IMG/VR virus record: IMGVR_UViG_3300048790_000131
Location: 1-35,353 of that record
Strand: one strand, 5' to 3'
Length of the DNA: 35,353 nt
Source: a virus
Of this stretch, positions 21,826-30,499 are shown piece after piece. The translations under genes and the position numbers were made by a program. Within the stretch, counting starts at the first letter, position 1. The number at the start of each line of letters is the position of its first letter. The notes beneath the pieces are model-generated. The model was given only the letters and a program-made list of their open reading frames with translations, ran no database searches and had not been told where the DNA came from.

Positions 21826-23061
21826 TTACCCTTGGAGTCTGCAAGCGAGCTCAGGGTAAACACTCTGCCAACCGTACAGAATATCAAGACGGCACGGATG
21901 TTGATCATTTACGATGTCGTAAGCTCTAACAACTCTCAGTGCCATTCCGACTTGGTTGTCTTTGGCACGAGCTGCCATTTCAACGCCTCCGGGCATATCA
22001 AGATCAGCCATACCGAGAACGAATGCATCTCTGTGATAGGCGATGTTGTTGGGAGTAACAGCGTTTGCTGCGCCCAATACCGTGATTGCAGAAGAAGTTG
22101 GGATACCGCTTAAGGATCCGTTACCACCAGCGCTTGAAACGATATTGCAATAAGGTCCTGATGCAACAACGCTTGGGAAGACTGGGATGGTAGCAGCGCC
22201 TGAAGATGAAGTTACGTTGCTTGTCACAACGAACTGTTTCAATGCGCCAGTGGATCCAAAAGATACTGGGTTACAAGCATAAACACCTGCGAAGGTGATG
22301 ATATCGCCTGCAAGGAGTAAGTTTGTAACAGAGCCTGTCCAACCGGATGTTACGATGCTTGAACCAGTTTGGTTTGCACCGTTTGATTGTCCAGAACCAA
22401 CCCAAGCACCAACTGTGTGGGATTGGATGTTCTGATCAACTGTCCAGTTGAAACCTAATCCAACGCCCATCAAAGCTTTTTCATATTGACTAGCGATTGA
22501 ATCACCTTTTTGGAAAAGACCCTTTAGAGCATCAACAATGCTGGCTTCAGCAGCAGGGTTAACGGCTAGGTATCTCATGCCATCAAATGGAGCAGCGGCT
22601 TCACTGAGTTTTTGGTTAGCTTGCAACACAACAAGCGCCGTGTTGGGGGTTGTTCCAGGTGTTCCAACTGCTTGAGCTACGTTTGTGTTAACTTGGGTTA
22701 AACCATCATAGTCAACTTTGTTGGCAAGAGCGTTGATTGCAGTTTTCAAATAACGATCAGCAAAAGCGTCAACACTTAATGTCATATCTTTTGAGTTGAA
22801 CTGAAAGTCAACATGCGCTTGAGTGCTCAGTGTTAACCCACAGTATTGATCGTTAATGTCTTGAAGCTGCAGCGCGGGGCCAGTGGTAGGAACATAACGA
22901 ACAGGTTTACGAATATTTATAACGGAACCAATTTTAGCTCCGGTATTTGCAAACGTGTTGTCATATTGACGGTTAACGTATTTGGCAAAGCCAAGTACGT
23001 TAGAAAGAATTCTCAACGATTCCATAGAAATCATCGAGATTGTTAATAAATTATTACTCAT
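21826..23061 (-). CDS. Major capsid protein, P22 coat family (411 aa)
   Basis: ATG 23061 is preceded by a strong AAGGAGATAAAAG. The N-terminal region (MESLRILSNVLGFAKYVNRQ, KIGSVINIRKPVRYVPTTGP) and the centre (LSVDAFADRYLKTAINALAN) match the P22-type coat family of the HK97 fold. P22 gp5 is 430 aa. A Ser/Gly/Ala-rich middle stretch (about residues 215-325) is in the place of an insertion domain. The scaffold gene upstream and the hairpin downstream fit a coat gene made in bulk. A phage GroES homologue (30496) may help fold it. Confidence 0.92.
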   Translation of the reverse strand: MSNNLLTISMISMESLRILSNVLGFAKYVNRQYDNTFANTGAKIGSVINIRKPVRYVPTTGPALQLQDINDQYCGLTLSTQAHVDFQFNSKDMTLSVDAFADRYLKTAINALANKVDYDGLTQVNTNVAQAVGTPGTTPNTALVVLQANQKLSEAAAPFDGMRYLAVNPAAEASIVDALKGLFQKGDSIASQYEKALMGVGLGFNWTVDQNIQSHTVGAWVGSGQSNGANQTGSSIVTSGWTGSVTNLLLAGDIITFAGVYACNPVSFGSTGALKQFVVTSNVTSSSGAATIPVFPSVVASGPYCNIVSSAGGNGSLSGIPTSSAITVLGAANAVTPNNIAYHRDAFVLGMADLDMPGGVEMAARAKDNQVGMALRVVRAYDIVNDQHPCRLDILYGWQSVYPELACRLQG

Positions 23062-23064
23062 CTT

Positions 23065-23910
23065 TTATCTCCTTAGTGAGTTTTTAAATTGTTCATCCCG
23101 AAGCCTCGTATAGGTTTCGTAGTCATCTGCCTCGTACACGGATTTCGTGGAGGTAGATCCTTGAGACCTAATAGGGTTGATGGGCTTGGGGTTTTTCAAA
23201 ACATCAGGAGATTGATTAAGATTATTTTCAGGCGGTTTTACTTCAAACTTCAGTTCAAACTTAGCCATTTCTTTTGTCGCTCTAGAATATGACATTTTCC
23301 TGATTTTCTCATATTCGTCAGGAACTCTCGCGAGTTCTGCCATGATTTCAGGGCCATGATCAGACTCCACAATAAAATCAATAGCAGCAGCGGCATGTTG
23401 CATCTGTTCAAACTTGGACAGATCTTTTGCAACACCAGAATTATTTTTCTTATATTCTTCTAAGCGCTGTTGATGTTTACTTAATTGCGTTTGAGCTGCT
23501 CTTTTGGCTTCTTCTTGCTGAGCTTTGACGGTTCGTTCACGTTCTTTGACTTCCCATTTCCAGTCAGCATAGGCGTCATTATATTCTTGAAGAGTTTCAA
23601 AATTATCTGGGTTTGGTTTTTGAAGTTCTTGTACAGGCACTATTGCTTGTTGTTGAGCAGAAGCTTGACCACCGCGTTTGAATTCTTCTAACTGTTGGGC
23701 TAGAAGATCTCTTTCGGCTGCAAGTTTACCAATTTTTTTGATCTGCTTTTCAATTCGCTTTTGAAAGCCGCCTTTTTTCTTCTTACCTTCATCTCCTGAA
23801 GGTTTTTCGTTACTCTCTACCTCAATGGTAGATTGCGGACCCGCATCTGACTCAACAGGATTACTCCCAGAACTAGATTCGGTTACTTCTAAAGATTCGC
23901 CTTCGAGCAT
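23065..23910 (-). CDS. Scaffolding-type protein (281 aa)
   Basis: Lies between portal and coat, the position of P22 gp8. Highly charged and mostly helical: acidic N-terminus, Lys-rich KKKKGGFQKRIEKQIKKIGK, and long coiled coil (LAAERDLLAQQLEEFKRGGQ, VKAQQEEAKRAAQTQLSKHQ). The C-terminal end is basic (RLRDEQFKNSLRR), like the coat-binding helix-turn-helix of gp8. ATG 23910 follows GGAGGACAG. Confidence 0.82.
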   Translation of the reverse strand: MLEGESLEVTESSSGSNPVESDAGPQSTIEVESNEKPSGDEGKKKKGGFQKRIEKQIKKIGKLAAERDLLAQQLEEFKRGGQASAQQQAIVPVQELQKPNPDNFETLQEYNDAYADWKWEVKERERTVKAQQEEAKRAAQTQLSKHQQRLEEYKKNNSGVAKDLSKFEQMQHAAAAIDFIVESDHGPEIMAELARVPDEYEKIRKMSYSRATKEMAKFELKFEVKPPENNLNQSPDVLKNPKPINPIRSQGSTSTKSVYEADDYETYTRLRDEQFKNSLRR

Positions 23911-23913
23911 GGT

Positions 23914-26187
23914 TTACTGTCCTCCCATGGATTGACCTGGTGATGGTTGCCCGCCAGTAGGCATATTTGGCATTTGGGGAGGCATTCCAGATTGTGGGGG
24001 CATTCCAGGAGGACCTTGGGGAGGAGCCATTTGTTGAGGCCCTCCTTGTGGCATTCCAGGTTGCCCTGCTAATCCAAACTGCGCTCCAATAGGTTCATTT
24101 TCTCCGACCATGTTGAGCCTTCGATCAATCATGCCGATCTCTGCTTCAAAGACAGTCTCTGCTGCTTTTCCACGGGCTCTTAGGTATTCAATGGTGAGGT
24201 CGGTTCTTTGCTTCATGGTTTCGATTCGTTCTTTGGAATCGAGCTCTAGTTTCTTTTGCTGCATGGCTGTTGATAGCTGAGAAATAATTTGTGATTGCTG
24301 AGCCAAGGTTGCTTGTTGTTGCCCGAGAAGTGTTTTGATATTTGGAGGTAAACCGTCAAACTGTGGTGGGCCTTCTTGAGTGAGTTGTGGGGGAAGCCCT
24401 CTTTTAATTCGATCGGCAATTTGTTGAGCCCCCGGCCAATCCATATTGCCTACTAAAATGTCTAGTGAGCCGCCCATGGCTTGGGGCATGGATCTAGCGA
24501 GATCAAGCATTGAAGCTACAGCTTCAGTGCGTCTTGTCTGATAGCTTGGGCCTACAGAGACTGTGCAATCATAGCGACCTTCATCTAAGAAGTGCGCTTT
24601 GATGCCTGTTCCATAACCATCGATGACTCGGTTGATATCGACAAACTTCACTTCGCCATCATCACCAATAATTCTTGCAGCTTGTTGAGCCTTATAGACT
24701 GCAGGAATCCAATTAATAAGAATTCGCCCTAAATGTCTTAAGGACCGACCGAGGTTGTCGATATAATGGAAATTAGTCGTTTGACCCTGGGAAATTTGTC
24801 TTTGAATTGCAACACCAGTGTTTGCATTCGACGAACGATTGCCGATATTTGCATCATACATCCCCGTAATGTCTTTAAGTTCTTGAGCTGACTGCTGGCG
24901 AGACATGGTGATCGACTGAATCTGCGGTTCAAACTGAGTTCTTTGCGGAGGAGGAACTTGAACGCCTGCAATGGATGTCGGTTTATACGGCATATACGCA
25001 TGGTTTTTAGTGTTCGAAGTTTTCCAAATTTGTTCGTAATCTTCGATTTGACCTTCAGCTACGATGAAGGGGGATTTTGGAGCAAGGGCAACCATTTCAG
25101 TCTGAGCTGAAGCCCAGTAGTTATACATGCGCTGTGAATCTTTTGCGTCTCTGATAAGACCCGAGACAACGCGCTTACCATCAACGATCATATCATTTCC
25201 AAGAACTGGAATGATAGGAACCCAATGGCCTAGAACTTCGGCCCGATCAAGAACTTCCATGCCTGTGATCTTTGCCCATTTAATCTTTGGAATAATTGTC
25301 TCGCGCTCTGAAACAACTCTGACGTCATCGGGTAAAGTCTTTGGCAAATCTTTCTTTTGAATTGTCTTTTGATTACTTAAGAGGCATATCGTTGCCTTTT
25401 CCCATACCTTGTAATAATATTCTGCAACCCTTACTGAATCCTTCTTGATGAATAGGCCATTGCCGTCACCAATCGAAGTCCAATCAGCCATAAGAGAAAG
25501 TTTTGCATCTGGATATTGGCTCCTGAATTCGTCTTTTGAAGTCTCAGCAAAGATAAAACCATACTGAGCATCAGAGCCATCAGGCTCTTGATAAAAGGGA
25601 TCAAGGTAAACTGACATTGAATCTCTGATAGAACTGATGATAATTTCTTGTTGAAAAGAGATGGGATCAGAGTATTGAGTCATTACCCTGAAATATCCAC
25701 GGCCTGAAGTCGCTGCGCCTTCGAGTGCTCTATCGTAAGCAAAGTCAGCATGTGAGTTATATTCAATATGCCTAATTAATCCTTCGAGAACCTTGGCTGT
25801 TTCTTTATCGCCCCGGTTGTCTGCAGGATTGACTTTGATGCCTGGTCTATTTTGACGTTGCTCATTTGTGATCTGGTGAACAAACTTTGGGAGCATGTTG
25901 ACAGTCAAACAAGGTCTTTGATCTTCTTGCCTTGCGTGCCTGATATCCATAGGCCACTGATCGCCCGCCATGAACTTGATATCGTCGAGCTCATTTTTTC
26001 GGCACTCAGATTCGGCCTCAACGCTATTTTGAAAGCGCTTCTTAGCTAGGCCTATTAGGGCTTGATCATCATCGGGATCTTGAGCTTTTTTGGCATCATA
26101 GGTATCGACCGGGACATCGTAGGACTGCTGTTGAGTTGTATCGTCGAAAGCCAAAGATTTCCCCGTAAACTTTTTTCTAAATTTCAA
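23914..26187 (-). CDS. Portal protein, P22 family (757 aa)
   Basis: Residues about 45-120 carry FQNSVEAESECRKNELDDIK, FMAGDQWP and RPCLTVNMLPKFVHQITNEQ, then RQNRPGIKVNPADN: the standard opening of P22-type portals. LGHWVPIIPVLG and LKDITGMYDANIGNRSSNAN come later. The C-terminal 90 residues are helical then Gln/Pro/Met-rich, corresponding to the barrel and tail. P22 gp1 is 725 aa. The TTG 26187 start has no Shine-Dalgarno, so the true start is uncertain; the 78-bp leader (26188..26265) holds a possible promoter (TTTATT, 17 bp, GATACT). Confidence 0.92.
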   Translation of the reverse strand: MKFRKKFTGKSLAFDDTTQQQSYDVPVDTYDAKKAQDPDDDQALIGLAKKRFQNSVEAESECRKNELDDIKFMAGDQWPMDIRHARQEDQRPCLTVNMLPKFVHQITNEQRQNRPGIKVNPADNRGDKETAKVLEGLIRHIEYNSHADFAYDRALEGAATSGRGYFRVMTQYSDPISFQQEIIISSIRDSMSVYLDPFYQEPDGSDAQYGFIFAETSKDEFRSQYPDAKLSLMADWTSIGDGNGLFIKKDSVRVAEYYYKVWEKATICLLSNQKTIQKKDLPKTLPDDVRVVSERETIIPKIKWAKITGMEVLDRAEVLGHWVPIIPVLGNDMIVDGKRVVSGLIRDAKDSQRMYNYWASAQTEMVALAPKSPFIVAEGQIEDYEQIWKTSNTKNHAYMPYKPTSIAGVQVPPPQRTQFEPQIQSITMSRQQSAQELKDITGMYDANIGNRSSNANTGVAIQRQISQGQTTNFHYIDNLGRSLRHLGRILINWIPAVYKAQQAARIIGDDGEVKFVDINRVIDGYGTGIKAHFLDEGRYDCTVSVGPSYQTRRTEAVASMLDLARSMPQAMGGSLDILVGNMDWPGAQQIADRIKRGLPPQLTQEGPPQFDGLPPNIKTLLGQQQATLAQQSQIISQLSTAMQQKKLELDSKERIETMKQRTDLTIEYLRARGKAAETVFEAEIGMIDRRLNMVGENEPIGAQFGLAGQPGMPQGGPQQMAPPQGPPGMPPQSGMPPQMPNMPTGGQPSPGQSMGGQ

Positions 26188-26265
26188 TGGAGGGGGTTAT
26201 GCTGTTAAACTATCCATAGTATCGTAAACTTATCAATTAAAATAAACAAGGCCAATGACCTGAAA

Positions 26266-27720
26266 TTAACCCATCCATGAGTTACCACCGCCTGAGTTTG
26301 CATACTTCTGCTTTTCTTCTTTCGGCAAAGCTTTGGCCTTCGCGTATTCTAGGCCCATGATTAAGTATCTTGTCGCATCCATCAAGTGATCGTTTTGTTT
26401 AACGATGCGGCCCTTTTCATCACGCCGATAAAGCCTAAACTCATAAAGCCAGTTGGATAAACTTCGAAAGACTTTAAGTCTGCCAGTCGATAACCTTTGC
26501 CAGACCTCATAGATTCCAGTTTCTACACCGTTGTTGGCATACTGAAGTTTTAGCCCAAGGTCTGTATACATTTGAAAAAGTTGAGCCCCGTCTTTTTGAG
26601 CCCGACCTCTAGATGCCGGGTCAATAACTCCAGGGATCCAATCACCTCTAGACTTTATAGCCTCAGCGTGGATCACAGGTTCTGCTTCGCCCCTATAGTA
26701 TTCACTGTATAAATAAATAATATCTGACTGTCTATCCCAAGCGCCCCAAGGAACTGCTGTTCTATTCCAGCCAACATCCATTCCATAAAGACGTGGCATA
26801 TCATCTCGGAGTTTAAAATCATCTACAACAAAGTCAGATTCTGGCACAGGATAAATAGCTCCGGCGCCTAACTGTGGAACTCCTTTGGCTCTTGCGTCTC
26901 GTTGAAATGGAGGAATGGAGCTCCAGAGAAGTTCTTTAGCTTGCTTTGAAAGGTGGGGGGCATCGTCCCATGAAGCCATTACTACGAACTTTGAACCCTC
27001 GCTCCTGTCTTTGATTTGTCCGTTAGGCAAAAATGCCATAACGGTTTCACTCAAACCCAGAAGTGGTGTGAAGGTTAAAAGCATCAATCCGTTGTCGTCC
27101 CCACCAGATGTGTCCATGGTTCTTATTAAACATTCGGTATAAATATCTAGTGGCGGCTCTTCATCAAGCCATACAAAGTCTTTTTTAGTTCCTTGAAATG
27201 CCTTCCTGTCTTGGTCATAGGATTTAAGCCCAACGCTACTGATTCCTCCAGACTTATGCTTTACATAGATCGTATCGACACATTCAGCCCGGCCGGTCCT
27301 TCTTGTATAATCATGAATAAGATCAGCCGGAATCATCCCAGTGCCTATTTCATCAAGTTTGCCAAGAAGTTTACTCTGTAAAATATCTCGAACAGTTTCT
27401 GAAGTGTCGCCCGCGGCCCAACCGTCTACGGGTTTATCAAACCTTCGACCTTTCCACCACTTTGGATAAATGCCAGTTAGGTGGAGTGTAACCTCGAAAG
27501 CTCCAACACCTTCGGTCTTGCCCACGCGATTTGCGGCGAGCATGAGGCGCTCTGTAAAAGTAGAGCCAGCAGCAAAGAATTTAGTATGCTTTGAGTAAAG
27601 GTCACGTCTTAAGGGCCCCTTATCTGGATAGTAATCAAGAATTTTATTTGTCTTATTAAGCTTATCAAGCTTTTCTAGAATCAAAATCTCTTCAAGCATT
27701 TCGCTTTCATTCAATCGCAA
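26266..27720 (-). CDS. terL: Terminase large subunit (484 aa)
   Basis: ATP-driven packaging motor and nuclease. Walker A is AANRVGKT (62-69), Walker B FVWLDEE (D186, E187). The RNase-H-like nuclease domain has D315 (YGMDVGWN), D367 (GVIDPAS) and D448 (NDHLMDATRY), with all three acidic residues present. Length is typical (P22 gp2 is 499 aa). Start taken as TTG 27720, overlapping the small membrane gene by 10 bp; ATG 27699 is an alternative. Terminase subunits are separated by five genes, which is unusual. Confidence 0.95.
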   Translation of the reverse strand: MRLNESEMLEEILILEKLDKLNKTNKILDYYPDKGPLRRDLYSKHTKFFAAGSTFTERLMLAANRVGKTEGVGAFEVTLHLTGIYPKWWKGRRFDKPVDGWAAGDTSETVRDILQSKLLGKLDEIGTGMIPADLIHDYTRRTGRAECVDTIYVKHKSGGISSVGLKSYDQDRKAFQGTKKDFVWLDEEPPLDIYTECLIRTMDTSGGDDNGLMLLTFTPLLGLSETVMAFLPNGQIKDRSEGSKFVVMASWDDAPHLSKQAKELLWSSIPPFQRDARAKGVPQLGAGAIYPVPESDFVVDDFKLRDDMPRLYGMDVGWNRTAVPWGAWDRQSDIIYLYSEYYRGEAEPVIHAEAIKSRGDWIPGVIDPASRGRAQKDGAQLFQMYTDLGLKLQYANNGVETGIYEVWQRLSTGRLKVFRSLSNWLYEFRLYRRDEKGRIVKQNDHLMDATRYLIMGLEYAKAKALPKEEKQKYANSGGGNSWMG

Positions 27721-27833
27721 ACCCCAATTTCAAGGAGCTCTTGGATTTTATCAAGCTGACGAAACATCACAAAATGCTGAAATGTCATTAGAGTAAAAAG
27801 AACCAGGACAAGCGTTGCGACCATAAGTTTCAT
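27711..27833 (-). CDS. Small single-TM protein upstream of terL (40 aa)
   Basis: ATG 27833 overlaps the glycosyltransferase stop as ATGA. One N-terminal membrane helix (LMVATLVLVLFTLMTFQHFV) is followed by a short helical tail (RQLDKIQELLEIGVCD). Too short for most gene callers. The coupling signals at both ends support it. Function unknown. Confidence 0.6.
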   Translation of the reverse strand: MKLMVATLVLVLFTLMTFQHFVMFRQLDKIQELLEIGVCD

Positions 27834-28795
27834 TCGAGTGTTCCGGGCTCCTGTTTTAAGTCCTTAAAGATCGTTCCTTGCTTCTTAAAGATATTGCCTC
27901 GGTCGTGAATACCTTGAACATGTTGAAGTTGCTTTTCAAAGTCTGCTTTTAAGATCTCAGCATCTTTAACAGGGACTTGGCTTGGCATCTTTGGTTCACA
28001 ACACTTCTTAAACTTCATTCCAGATCCACAAAAACAAGACAGGTTCACCGGCCACTTACTAAAAGGGTTTGGGGCAAGTGCTTTGGCTTCAGGATATGTA
28101 ACCCTGTTGTAGCTTTCATCAGTAGGCGTTACGGCTGAAAACCTATGAGACCCAATATGATCAACAACGCAGTAGGCGTTAAAGTAAACCTTTTCACCAG
28201 CTCTTTGCACCAGATCACAAAAGCCCCAGTCCTCGCTATGCAAGATTCCAGCTTCAGTTATGTCAGCAGGAAAGAAGTTTCTCTCATCTTCCCTGATATT
28301 TAGAATGGGATCACGCGTGTGATACGTTTTTGCGAGTGGCGCAATCTTTTCAAAGATCTTAACGTCACACATAAGAAAACCTGTTGGGACCCGGTACATC
28401 TCAACGTTACCTTGTTGATCGCAGTTCTTTTCACAGTATTCCTTAAAGTCAACCATTCCGGTTCCTTGGGGAGGAATTAGATTTAATTTAATCGGGAAAG
28501 TTCTAAAAGGATATGCGCCACCTACTACAAGTTTGTCTGATCTTAAAAGCCTTATGATCTGCGTTGGCTCCCATGCGATATCAGCGTCAATAAAGAGAAG
28601 CTTGTCATATTTTCCCTTAATGGCAAACTCTGCGGCCCTATTTCTAGCTTGCGAGACAAAGCCACGAGCTTCGGTAAATAGAGTAAACTCCCATTGCTCA
28701 GAAATCAGATACTGAATGGATCCGACAAGGCTAGTTAGATAAGCTGCGCAAACTCGGCTGTCAAACACGGGAGTTGAAATAAGAAGTTTCTTCAT
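27830..28795 (-). CDS. GT-A-type glycosyltransferase with C-terminal SEC-C zinc motif (321 aa)
   Basis: The N-terminal domain has the nucleotide-sugar transferase pattern: STPVFDSRVCAAYLTSL, ARNRAAEFAI and LLFIDADIAWEP with the metal-binding D70-A71-D72, then VVGGAYPFR and a later HSEDWGFCDLVQRAGEKVYF. A SEC-C zinc motif CFCGSGMKFKKCC (C254, C256, C265, C266) is appended near the C-terminus. Starts as ATGA on the HAD-like gene. It could glycosylate DNA, a virion protein or the surface polysaccharide; nothing in the sequence selects among these. It lies inside the terminase region. Confidence 0.8.
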   Translation of the reverse strand: MKKLLISTPVFDSRVCAAYLTSLVGSIQYLISEQWEFTLFTEARGFVSQARNRAAEFAIKGKYDKLLFIDADIAWEPTQIIRLLRSDKLVVGGAYPFRTFPIKLNLIPPQGTGMVDFKEYCEKNCDQQGNVEMYRVPTGFLMCDVKIFEKIAPLAKTYHTRDPILNIREDERNFFPADITEAGILHSEDWGFCDLVQRAGEKVYFNAYCVVDHIGSHRFSAVTPTDESYNRVTYPEAKALAPNPFSKWPVNLSCFCGSGMKFKKCCEPKMPSQVPVKDAEILKADFEKQLQHVQGIHDRGNIFKKQGTIFKDLKQEPGTLE

Positions 28796-29235
28796 ATGTT
28801 TTTCTTATCCATAGTTAGATCCTTCATTGCCGTGTCAATCTCGTGAGCTGGCAAGCCTTGATCCCTAACAACACGTATGGCTCTATCATCCCAAAACTGA
28901 ATCATTCCCTTTTTTTTAATATTGGTCACTTCGTCAACTTTTTGACCGAGGTTCTTCACACACCAATCTTGAATGGTCTTTACAGCCTCAGGATGTTTTG
29001 CGTGAACGGTTAAAATCTTTATCTTATAACCTTTAGCCAAAAACCCTTTAGCGATTGCAATCATATTGGGGACAGGTTCGCCTGGTTGAAACTTGTCTGT
29101 GGTTTGCTTCTTATGCTTTGCAAGCGTGCCAGAGAAATCAAAGGCAATGTAGCCATCTTTACTACTAGAAGGATCATTCACAATGCCATGATCGGTATTA
29201 TCAACGCTTACTTTGGGTTTAACTTTATTATCCAT
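28792..29235 (-). CDS. HAD-superfamily protein with altered motif I (147 aa)
   Basis: Residues 31-39 read AFDFSGTLA where active HAD phosphatases have DxDGT: the nucleophile D33 is kept but the second Asp is Ser35. Motif II is ILTVHA (Thr about 75) and the C-terminal FWDDRAI supplies the acidic motif IV. The loss of the general acid suggests reduced or altered chemistry or a binding role. It precedes the glycosyltransferase with an ATGA overlap, so the two may share a sugar-nucleotide or phosphate substrate. Confidence 0.78.
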   Translation of the reverse strand: MDNKVKPKVSVDNTDHGIVNDPSSSKDGYIAFDFSGTLAKHKKQTTDKFQPGEPVPNMIAIAKGFLAKGYKIKILTVHAKHPEAVKTIQDWCVKNLGQKVDEVTNIKKKGMIQFWDDRAIRVVRDQGLPAHEIDTAMKDLTMDKKNI

Positions 29236-29410
29236 TTAAGTGCTCCGTGCTTAAGTCTCTTGTTGCTCTAACTTCAGCTAAGACAATTTTTCTTATCTCT
29301 TTTACGGCAAACTCAAAACCCGCAATCCAAGCCTCACGAGTTGCGATAACTCCGCGCTCTTTTGAAATTCTCTTTAGATCCTCATCAACCCAAGCTTCTT
29401 CTGGTTTCAT
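29228..29410 (-). CDS. Small helical protein, unknown (60 aa)
   Basis: ATG 29410 overlaps the upstream stop as ATGA. Charged and helical (WVDEDLKRISKERGVIATRE, AWIAGFEFAVKEIRKIV). Similar short proteins with EAWIAGFEFA-type patterns occur in phage packaging regions. No known role. Ends just inside the HAD-like gene. Confidence 0.65.
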   Translation of the reverse strand: MKPEEAWVDEDLKRISKERGVIATREAWIAGFEFAVKEIRKIVLAEVRATRDLSTEHLNG

Positions 29411-29616
29411 TCGATCCCATATTTTTGTTTAAACTCTTCAATAATTCTTGGATGCTCTTTTCCCAAATCAACATCGCCCTTTATTTGAATGAGTTGACAA
29501 TCATAGCACCAAGTCTTTCCCATGCCCTCGATTCTCTCAACTTCTTTTTTATGCTTCTTACAACTTGGACACTTCACAACTCCCCCGTTATGGTCAATGC
29601 GTTCCGGTTGTATCAT
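29407..29616 (-). CDS. Zinc-ribbon protein (69 aa)
   Basis: A single zinc ribbon is formed by CPSC (residues 16-19) and CYDC (37-40), with basic residues between (KKHKKEVERIEG). The start at ATG 29616 overlaps the preceding mini zinc-ribbon gene by 23 bp. It probably binds nucleic acid. Its position just after the small terminase may link it to packaging. Confidence 0.65.
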   Translation of the reverse strand: MIQPERIDHNGGVVKCPSCKKHKKEVERIEGMGKTWCYDCQLIQIKGDVDLGKEHPRIIEEFKQKYGIE

Positions 29617-29701
29617 CGCTATACTTTATGAACCCGCATTTTTGACATCTGATTTTTTTAACCGAATTTTGAAACCCGCACTTGATACATTTCCAGTTCA
29701 C
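29594..29701 (-). CDS. Mini zinc-ribbon protein (35 aa)
   Basis: GTG 29701 overlaps the small terminase stop (GTGA). The peptide VNWKCIKCGFQNSVKKIRCQ, continuing KCGFIKYSDD, has two CxxC pairs 14 residues apart, a complete four-Cys ribbon of the RanBP2 type. It is short but the conserved design and coupling argue that it is real. It is followed by a larger zinc-ribbon gene. Confidence 0.6.
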   Translation of the reverse strand: MNWKCIKCGFQNSVKKIRCQKCGFIKYSDDTTGTH

Positions 29702-30156
29702 TTGAATTTCTTTCTAAGATCTTTTAAGCGGGCTTTAAGTTGATCTTTAGTCCAACCATCGTAGGGCTGACCTGAGTGTTCGATTTTATCGGTCCAGAGT
29801 TTTTTATATTTCCCTTGGAGCTCAGAGGCCTTGAGCGCCGCACTTGCTTGAAAAGTCCACTCTCCTGTCGGATTGCCTTCTGAATCTAAAACGGGCTCGC
29901 CCTGCATGCAGCGAATACGGGTTTCTTCAATGTCTCTTAGTATCTTCTCTGCTGAGAGCTCAAGCTTCTTTTCAACCTTGGATTGTTTCTCTTGGATGAA
30001 GGCAGATACCTTAACATTACTTAACAGGCGCGAGGCCTGGACTTCTGCTGTTTTTTCTGAATATCCTGCGCGAATGGCAGCTTGTTTGCCGTTATGGTCC
30101 TTAAGATATTCCAGACAGAAAAGCCTTTGTTGGTCGGTTAGACCTTCATTGGCCAT
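29698..30156 (-). CDS. terS: Terminase small subunit (152 aa)
   Basis: DNA-recognition subunit of the packaging motor. The N-terminal TDQQRLFCLEYLKDHNGKQA, AIRAGYSEKTAEVQASRLLS and NVKVSAFIQEKQ is the Terminase_2 helix-turn-helix pattern. The centre is coiled coil (EKKLELSAEKILRDIEETRI) and the C-terminus is basic (KDQLKARLKDLRKKFK), suited to binding the large subunit or DNA. The pac site is probably within or near this gene. Confidence 0.9.
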   Translation of the reverse strand: MANEGLTDQQRLFCLEYLKDHNGKQAAIRAGYSEKTAEVQASRLLSNVKVSAFIQEKQSKVEKKLELSAEKILRDIEETRIRCMQGEPVLDSEGNPTGEWTFQASAALKASELQGKYKKLWTDKIEHSGQPYDGWTKDQLKARLKDLRKKFK

Positions 30157-30214
30157 TTGACACTACGCAATCTTTCACAAATTCCCCCACGATGTACCCC
30201 CACCGTACTACCAT

Positions 30215-30352
30215 TTAATCGTCTTTAAACTTCTTTTCCTCAAGTTTTTGACAATTCATGGATCTTGGTCTGGTGTTTTTAGCCGCCCGAAAAAAGGCGG
30301 AGGCACACAGAACAAGAATTGAGTACGCAATCCACCACCCCAAAGTTTGCAT
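30215..30352 (-). CDS. Small single-TM protein (45 aa)
   Basis: ATG 30352 follows GGGGGAAGG. One membrane helix (LGWWIAYSILVLCASAFFRA) near the N-terminus and a basic, charged tail (KNTRPRSMNCQKLEEKKFKD). Unrecognised. It lies in the spacer between terS and the GroES block. Confidence 0.5.
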   Translation of the reverse strand: MQTLGWWIAYSILVLCASAFFRAAKNTRPRSMNCQKLEEKKFKDD

Positions 30353-30379
30353 AACCTTCCCCCGAAGGTTTAAGACAAC

Positions 30380-30499
30380 TTAGCGTTTTAAATCGAGCGA
30401 GAACTCTTCCCAGTAATGCAGATCTGGCTCTTCATCAAAGGCAAAGAGCATTCCTTTTTTCATGTAACCGTGATCGCGCCTGCAAACGTAAACTTTCAT
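30380..30499 (-). CDS. Small protein coupled to the GroES-like gene (39 aa)
   Basis: ATG 30499 overlaps the GroES stop as ATGA. Sequence MKVYVCRRDHGYMKKGMLFA, then FDEEPDLHYWEEFSLDLKR: soluble, with an acidic aromatic end. No motif is recognised. The stop-start overlap is the only support beyond the open frame. Confidence 0.5.
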   Translation of the reverse strand: MKVYVCRRDHGYMKKGMLFAFDEEPDLHYWEEFSLDLKR

